Below are positions 56,501 through 61,100 of a stretch of DNA of 64,000 bases, piece after piece (the stretch's first letter is position 1; every line of letters begins with the position of its first letter). Source of the DNA: Caldisericales bacterium. GTDB taxonomy: Bacteria > Caldisericota > Caldisericia > JAAYUI01. The position numbers were made by a program, and so were the translations under genes. The stretch covers positions 62,001-126,000 of the forward strand of contig JAAYUI010000008.1 of the NCBI GenBank assembly GCA_012517765.1, written 5' to 3'. The notes beneath the pieces were generated by a model, which did not search any database, was not told the DNA's origin, and worked only from the letters and a program-made list of their open reading frames with translations.

Positions 56501-57930
56501 TAGAAAACATACTGCGGCGGCCACCAGCTGTACTGCCAGTAGTAGCGCCAGCTTGCGGTTGTCTGGGTAACTATGTTGACGACCCTTCTGATGTCATACT
56601 GACCATTGCTGTTCGGGCCAATCCTTACCGTTGAACCAACTGTGATTCCAGTGATGTCCTTGACAGAGATGACGTTCCCATACATGCCGCCACCAAATGC
56701 AGGATTTGCTGCACCATCAAGTTGGGTCCTTACAGAAACGCCCTTGGAGGCGTATTTGAAATTGGCCGGGAACTGGTTCAGTGCTCTTCCAATGTCGGTA
56801 TCGCCTGCCGCAACAGTTGTTCCCTGGAGATAGGTAACAGTGTTTGGTGGAGGATTGAGGGTTACGTTGGTGAGCCTTACGTCTCCGGGAGATACGACCA
56901 TGTTGCCGTCGATGTCGCGATACACGTCATCATCCGGATCAAACTGTCCGTTAAATGGTGTGTTGTATGGGTTCTCTGCCCAGACTTCGTTTGGCTGGAA
57001 CGGCAGCATTGAAAGGCCGATGTCCCATTCGCCGGCCCTGACAACGCCGTCTGAAACATAGAGTCCCAGTGGGCTTGACCTGCCAATTGCCATATAGTCG
57101 GGCTTTGATACGATACCGAGTTGCCATGCCCTGCTTTCGCCTTTCAGGGTGTGGTTCGCGTAGGCATCGCAGATGTTCTTTCCAGTGACTGAAGAAACTA
57201 TCTTTGTAAGTTCTGGACGAACCCAGAAAAAGCACGGTTCAACATAGTATGGATTTGGCTTTCCATTTGGTAGTGTTGGTGTGAAGTGGTATGGCCCCTG
57301 GGTATTGTTTGACTCGCTCGGGTCAACCTTTGCCCTTGGGTTGGAAATTGCAGAACCCTGTGCTGTCAGTACCTGCTGGGTGTTCGGGTCAGATGTTGTT
57401 TCGTAAGCATAATAAGGAGAGAAGGGATCGGCCGTGGCCAGGTAGCGGCTGTCATGGAAGTGGCCATCCATGTCAAACCAGACCTGTCCGGCGGAGTCCA
57501 TGACAACATACCATCTGCCGATGGCTTTTATGTCACCGACTTCGTTGGATATTGGCCTGGATTCCCCATCTTGTGCTTTGATGGTGAGGTAAACCGTTGT
57601 CCACAGCATTGGGTCTACGGCGTTTCCGGTTATCTGCCTTGCCGCCCTGGCGATTCCATTGGTTGAAACCGCAACATTGGCGTTTGGCATGTCGTACCCC
57701 GACCTTCCCCAGTATTGCGAGAGAGGCTCGCCTGGGTTCTGCCATGGGAACGACCTCTGGCCGTCAAGCGGGTCGCCGTATTCATTTTCGCCTACTCTGT
57801 GCCAACGATTGATGATCATTGTGGCGTGCTGGTTCTCTGTCTCTGGCTGGGCCGAAACTTTCGGCACATACGGAAGGAGGAGACCAAAGACCATAAGAGC
57901 TGCAATCAGCGTCGTTATTATTCTTTTCAT
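47509..57930 (-). CDS. Giant secreted surface protein C (3473 residues) with aromatic-rich and nidogen-like inserts
   Basis: I start at MKRIITTLIAALMVFG (57930), which follows AAAGGAGAGG; a 37-codon extension to 58041 lies in the structured leader. The common body is present: NRWHRVGENEYGDPL, WYVVMDSAGQVWFDMDGHFHD, AAGDTDIGRAL, NPNDVNDP, CDPC, DCC near 2255, YYWLRTDLHN, and EF-hand-like loops DVNGDGKISYLDD (about 2350) and DLTTDGRLTYRD (about 2835). Special parts are an aromatic-rich stretch at about 450-545 that splits a small FxxGD-type beta module, a nidogen-like domain at about 1060-1260 (LPWPFKFYGQTYNQINVG), and three further FxxGD modules at about 1335-1540. In the first Cys cluster the leading Cys is replaced (NDASFGGGVCDPC). 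Ig-like domains and a CuAO-N1 domain end it. Confidence 0.8.
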   Translation of the reverse strand: MKRIITTLIAALMVFGLLLPYVPKVSAQPETENQHATMIINRWHRVGENEYGDPLDGQRSFPWQNPGEPLSQYWGRSGYDMPNANVAVSTNGIARAARQITGNAVDPMLWTTVYLTIKAQDGESRPISNEVGDIKAIGRWYVVMDSAGQVWFDMDGHFHDSRYLATADPFSPYYAYETTSDPNTQQVLTAQGSAISNPRAKVDPSESNNTQGPYHFTPTLPNGKPNPYYVEPCFFWVRPELTKIVSSVTGKNICDAYANHTLKGESRAWQLGIVSKPDYMAIGRSSPLGLYVSDGVVRAGEWDIGLSMLPFQPNEVWAENPYNTPFNGQFDPDDDVYRDIDGNMVVSPGDVRLTNVTLNPPPNTVTYLQGTTVAAGDTDIGRALNQFPANFKYASKGVSVRTQLDGAANPAFGGGMYGNVISVKDITGITVGSTVRIGPNSNGQYDIRRVVNIVTQTTASWRYYWQYSWWPPQYVFYTYPYDGNSGTFGDGDYAYIGAGANEELVRISGTPWSLYWWWPYYQVTRFTTNWIYYHQTYYERMIKPKYILILDSPVTNTHAKNEIVELVGFKPGDFIYQLAGGNHDNVRENDVRYTDVDLHRVNNQIIGQGAWIDDALVMIEVLYGDPNDPRYQGSVKNSDWGKDGGAGNRTMGTKETAYGQCMPVFDISVESDFWQGERVWTIDPTSQQWVTEWKGVAPSVTAAALRSPNPDMRPASNRVAKATVLGPEGKDFFVHATTFHNVSLDYREWLGLEVFCDNGYDNIVTPNPFGMAATPLDLNDNYIRGTLCEAYLGCTDRGVDLDYGRPLEPLLGATDSPMFYDLNNDGLYGCNEPIYFDLDRNGAVSAKDRRAFPINMQSGGLPLSNGGNLAYYPAGSIVAQGDIDVNRALTQFPPTIKFYDSLHPVSRLPSGIYEYGEDIYYDIPEMPSSPNGNNYVNAGDIRKSKVTIGSTSYRCGETVGIGDTFYNQYPAYMVTLGRNGDYNYLDVPVLAFPTMDVTVTVDKQLKVEQTSHISIEVNPPPKPGESIFVSLRETLIEAKQPVPAQSFYDVRRNVGDNWLNHSCQGQMTNTACQQNNNFVTLPWPFKFYGQTYNQINVGLSGFVILGNNNYWEAIYLDYCWYTTDYGQYPAFLEWVGYPARIHVASMMWRANSVCWNNNVTWPATGERVVVVTWKGSYGPTFWWPGNYPVPNDNECQLVLFENGSILMQYKRLTCPPWWWIRSDYDIGITDGNGQYEPYMPDAGACNFGSDGNVMFVPITIPEKPGVPQLRIAEDLKWITKDNPTANIEFTPYRGTCLEDGTRSPVEINLYRDVGGIDDPVPRNPPPLTYLSYKEPSYSTTDPWNGIVIATDSVFGYQPGDTVLIGHKHNTEKRTITEVHVGTSGANANIQYLVYNSTSTLPSTCIPVSNTEGFVAGNPVIVGRNTDGNQESHIIKAVYQAPNPPFSTNLTQNASSGKNVSFNVNDASGFQIGDYIGFGLYDSSWWTNDITQGRDTARISAISGNTITVEVLHSSFPAWSTYIVQMSAVEVRDPLKFGHTVRPGNPNPPPPDTYQDPEPIFTTKFAMTLDRGLNYNHIFGEPVIGVLYFDPYWVENKWSRFDSDMYPTREFSGLLSADPVSADLGNSYDCYWRGRFNIEPEEIDIKPELKKCLTTLDQRYPNVLVSLWDHDNPNDVNDPANIPISCSADSGQTIIANVNATGAGVAYLCTVNGFDLNAGPNADVDPSFNAIPGNPTSHRYILQVNTDGTYDWWRWFEPASGTNIYGALDPEDWLYRWLDDDPDNGPLTGPPYNDDRTPMPQHDNQYETRLIDNDASFGGGVCDPCNKDSYWPCLGDITARDAYGRFMGVIGDGYSDHPSNGGANPRRNPNYQNPVYGRIGHFGIPVVIDRWTLGNDGGQIMFPVRPTQGGILHVRIYTYQAIFDYNSANNMPPHTPGPYFVEDSSNGIDYCGYIDYDVQNPDPDVNFIEMRTIDHALQNSMLNYTTGVSPIYPLDPPAPRIQHDYYPILNDMKRQFRSYPGGQTHTGRLVGNTKGFGWNAYPAIWRNQFVKLGTEFYPLTDYGLYFILADASGNHLGFSKDPGTEPNLAVKTITITGPFMTPYYFNPSTLNCILGTLNNPYYQYNNVRGVPIAYDYSGKIVVDSSNANVYFDYGGNDYSTIANPLSIDGVNYDTANSWLIKWKDLSYFNGFWTTNTTHKVVTPNPVTAQPTGVNIFDEIIPISSGKLSIEVELHNGVKKIYEDCCEAKISGTMREIPIHGLKIDGLPLNVTVDSDNVFDVKLTEDTGKGMLENGEWLNVECNDAILFAWQDKGVIDPETRLIKGAFDGWITLPPHSSAVSKVETAFKPAEDVNGDGKISYLDDETEILGSYNMATNTWQGGFIDARTFQRDNGMYKLELKKEYGASVKTVGVDIGGVDKNGKPLPRDVVDHIIDDTEVTPVVITAYKYGDDNQDRAFSPLYDQVTFKDYSHEVYLAGQAAITVEPIRDLQVTYGPEPLTAGVVSENVGQPLTFTITDYNNDPVDLSKGIADSAGEKTVIDESIWRNLFKDPHPDNWTYYGKTARLPQYYWLRTDLHNVEDKVGEAISNTDLYEQSFNPIAPDFTEKAKGIYRFKGFIANDKGQFEVYFYTPDRKHGAVTTVKVVNPKVKYEIINMEDVNNIYTVPGDPDFVMTGGDNRVYMITVTCSNAQDALLKGVAKTVSVCSGEGKDIARFTPAITVPTLWYFLPTSSQTLYLGVDINGDKKLTTINSTQSEYNRFFTPIVVNGISVFYNTFNMRYSDYSYEAVVNGGPNSWYPSSVTSLFPRPNTRGGTQFRSVPRSFGIASIYNDVYDGTYLMADLTTDGRLTYRDSLSLDDNARTTFYLYATDSCYLTGLVGMNEYCNSPQYGDVAINPGKFSGRPFDPNYVKTRFSSSKNNRTPSADYYLFRTGARFALDWEAFADHKATVAPPRIMVIDPVSGEEWGKALGEQNNYDLTYSVQNHMLVRAYPADNRDKPIHEGNTIEYSSSEKGTNMLAGQHERMVLGRLQKNPDDPNTMECNIFVTPTGTGLQYAGLLMRSLYTNSLYSMEFPWWQIQAAISVFDVTKGLEIIPQVADKLKVGRNSKITIKVVVAGGSGEPLQGIDVTLGGVVDTVKGVTNQKGEVELSVTPKEAGRIRITAKSEKYGNASAVVGVENEVAPPTLIVEPIPSITNKTEIVVKGKTNPGNTIKIGGQTVKTNADGTFSYNYKLNNEGINQFDVDATNQAGVLTTQMFAITRDTVKPTIIVDQTDPTGRVFASPNLIISGRVEPFSKVKVNGVDAIVVYDIWTVALNNVNPGQLNLTIEAVDIAGNNNSETKTVDVWMKDVILLQDNDPNMLLNGSPLSPLPRSPYLSKNIFMVPVETFTAFFKENAPVPANDLLNVTLAGKTYQLNIAATNKGEITVDGSTLTLANKFETTNGVTFVDAEAFAKLLGLGYDFNAATKVLTMTRIWK

Positions 57931-57950
57931 CAAACCTCTCCTTTGGATCA

Positions 57951-57970
57951 GGCCACAGTTTCCTGTAGCC
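57951..57970 (-). promoter_or_regulatory. Leader hairpin with GAAA tetraloop upstream of giant gene C
   Basis: On the minus strand GGCTACAG pairs with CTGTGGCC across a GAAA loop (8 bp including one G-U pair). It lies just 5' of the AAAGGAG site. GNRA loops are typical of stable structured RNA. Confidence 0.5.
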
Positions 57971-57985
57971 AGTATTCCTGCGGTC

Positions 57986-58001
57986 GGTTCCTTTCGGAAC
58001 C
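57986..58001 (-). promoter_or_regulatory. Second GAAA-tetraloop hairpin upstream of giant gene C
   Basis: GGTTCC and GGAACC pair across a GAAA loop. Together with the hairpin at 57951-57970 it makes a two-stem leader of about 50 nt. I could not match it to a known riboswitch class. Confidence 0.5.
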
Positions 58002-58065
58002 TTCCAGCGTTCGCTTTCTCCTCAGCAGTAATCTTTTTCAATGTATGAATCGAAACTTTTTCACG

Positions 58066-58101
58066 GGGTGCACCTTTCCCGGAGAAGGGAGTGGTGCACC
58101 C
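58066..58101 (-). terminator. Hairpin after giant gene D, without T-run
   Basis: GGGTGCACC and GGTGCACCC form a 9-bp perfect outer stem, with further inner CCC/GGG pairing. It begins 14 bases after the stop of giant gene D. It matches the position of the hairpins after genes B and C. Confidence 0.55.
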
Positions 58102-58115
58102 AAATTTGTTGCTTC

Positions 58116-61100
58116 TTACTTGCGCCTGATTATGTCAATTGCCCTAGTTGAGTTGTTGTAGACTATTTCAACATTCCCAAAGTTCTCGACAAATCTGAGT
58201 GGGACCAGTGTTGATCCGCCAATCACTGTTGGTGCCTGTGTGAGTGTTATCGGGTTGCCGTTCAGTGTTGCTTGCTTGTTTCCTATCACCATCTCAAGGA
58301 CATTGTTTTCCCATTTGACGGTGATCTTTCTCGTTGCTCCATCATAATCCGCTGTTGCGCCAAACTTCTCGGCTATGACCCTGAATGGGACCATCGTAGA
58401 ACCACCAATGAGCTGTGGTGCAACTGCAAGTCTTTCTGGTACTCCATTGACCACCATGACCAGAGAACCGATTTGGAGCTGGACATGGACCTTCTTGAAG
58501 ACATAGACTGTCACGCTCTTGTTGCTCTTCTTGCCGACAACATCGGTTGCTTCAACTGTTATGTTGTTGTTGCCTTCCTTGACTGAAACATCTGCGATAA
58601 AGACGTCGTTGGAAACAACGGCTTCTACTGCCTTGCCGTCTGCATCTGAAGTCACTGTTACCTTGCAGCCTGGCTCGACATGGCCTCTGACCCTGATCAC
58701 GGTGACGTTTTCATAGTCACCAAGCGGATCAATGATGATGCCGGACGGCTGTGTGCGGGACTCGACCCTGATTACCTTGGTCACTGTCTGGCCGGTCTGG
58801 TTGGCTGCCTGGACAACGATTGTGTTTACGCCTTCGTTGAGCTTGGCTGTAAAGGTGAACTTTCCGTCCTGTGAAACCTGGACTGGTTTGCCATTGATTG
58901 TGATCCTTGTTCCCTGGTTCGTCCTTCCTGAGATCTGGAGCGAACCGGAGGAAACGATTGACTGGACTGGATCAAGGTCAAGCATTGGTGGCTCGACATA
59001 GCTCTCCACGAACACCGTCGTGTAAGAGCCTTTCATCGTGCCGTTTTCCATGGAGGCTTCGATTGTTATTCTGCCTCTTTCGGTTGGTCTCACATTGAAG
59101 GTGACCTTGCCGTCTTTGTCAGATTTCTTTTCCGATTCCACACCTGCGCCCTTTATGTGCACAGTTGCGCCTGAAACCGGTTTTCCAGTTGTTTCCTGGA
59201 CATAGACCGTGAGTGCTCCATCTTTTCCGACCCTGAGAGGTTCGGAGGTGTCTGCAACAACCTGGAGGCTCATTATCACATCAAACCTTGCAAGGTTGTA
59301 TGCACGGGAGAACGGGAACAGTCCGGAAAGTGCTTCCTGGTAGAAATCAACACTCATGGTGTCAGTTCCATTTCCGGTTGGTGTTACATAGAACTGTGCA
59401 ATCCTTGTGCGTGGGTTGACCGGGGACTCGATTGTGGTTGCCCAGACAATTGTCTCGGCCCTGTTGCCACCCCATGGATGGTATGCATCGCCATTTCCAA
59501 GGGCCATTTTTCCGCCAGTCCTTATCGGGAGGTCCCTTGGATCTGCCGGTGAGATTTCAAGGACTATGTGGTTCTCTATGCCATAGGCAAAGTCGTAATA
59601 GTCTGGATTGAGCATGCTCTTTCCAATCTCTTCACCGGTCTCTGCCCATCTTGCAAGAACCGTTGGGTAGCTGATTGTTACATAGTGGCTTGGCATGGCG
59701 TCCCAGTCGAGGAAGTAGGCACCATCATTTGTGCCATAATCCTGGCCTGAAACTGTCTTGTGGACAAACCTTGTTTCCATGCGCTGTGGTGAATACTCGT
59801 TGTATGTGTCGGTTCCGCCATAGACGTCTGCCCATGCCGGCGACATTGCGTGCTCGGTAACGCCAACTGTGACACCAAACTTGCAGGCATCATCTGCGCA
59901 GAACAGTATCTGTCCCTGGCCCCTGTTGTTGATGAGGAACGAGTCTTTGTACGAGAAGCTGTAGTCATTGTTGACGTCAGAGAAGACATAGAGATTTTCA
60001 TACGGATTGTTGAATATGGATCCAACACCATATCCCTCTGGCTGGGCCGACGGTTTGTCAAATGGTCCGTCCCAAGCCTGGTATCTGGCATAAGTACCAT
60101 CATCATACATCCTGTTGCATGTCGGGAAGTACGGTGCAACCGGACCTGTCCTTCCGTTTACACGGATACCCGAGTCGATCCAGTTGGACCAGCCGAATGT
60201 GAAGTGCTCATCCCTGAGATCGCCGTAAGTATTGTTGTTGTTCAGGTCGGCAAACATTGCCTGGTAAGACCTGCCACCCTGGTCGTTGAGGTAATAGTTG
60301 TATGCGTAGGCAGAGCTTGGTGATCTGCGGAACTGCCTGAGGCTCGTGGATGGTGGAGTTACATAATCATAGTGGGCTGAACGTGTGAAGAATGGGTTGA
60401 AGCGGGCATTTTGTCCCTTGCCACCCATACACACTGATGTTGTTTCGGCAATACCCTGAATAAGCTTGCCTTCTGCAGTCTTCATTGTGATGAGGCAGAA
60501 GTACGCCCTGTTGTCAGAAGCTGTTGCAATAAAGTCGTCCTTTTCACCGGTTGACGGGAGATAGTTCTGGAGTCTTTCTGGTGAGGTGAACCTTACTGTC
60601 TCCATTGAGTAAGTGACGATTGGCAGGGCGACTTTAACCTTTGCAATTGCCTTGTGCTTGCGATCTGGCGTATAGATGTGGACTTCAAACTCGCCCTTGT
60701 CGTTCGCGGCAAAACCACCGAATGTGTATTTTCCATTTGAAGAATCCCAGCTGAACTTGATCGGTTTGAATGCAAAGCGGTCAAATGAGTAGAGACTCTG
60801 GTTGTCAACTGGTGAGAAATCATCGTTATGAAGGTCGGTGCGGAGCCAGTAATACTGTGGGAGAAGCTGGCCAGGATAATAGTACTGGTTGTCTGGGTGC
60901 GGGTCTTTGAACAGGTGCATCCATGCATCATCAGTCTTGATTTCGTCTCCGCCTCTCGGGTCTGCAACGCCCTTTGAAAGGTCAATCGGTTTCTGGTTTG
61001 CGTCCCTGACTGTGAACGTGAGCGGCTGTGTTGGGTCCACGAGTTCCGGTGTGATGCCTGCGGTAAGCGTGTTCGGTATTATTTCAACGCTGAGGTCTGG

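Noticed and set aside
57931-58065. Known riboswitch (c-di-GMP-I or ydaO c-di-AMP) before giant gene C
   Set aside because: Two GAAA-loop stems are present, but the conserved core words and pseudoknot partners of these classes could not be found.
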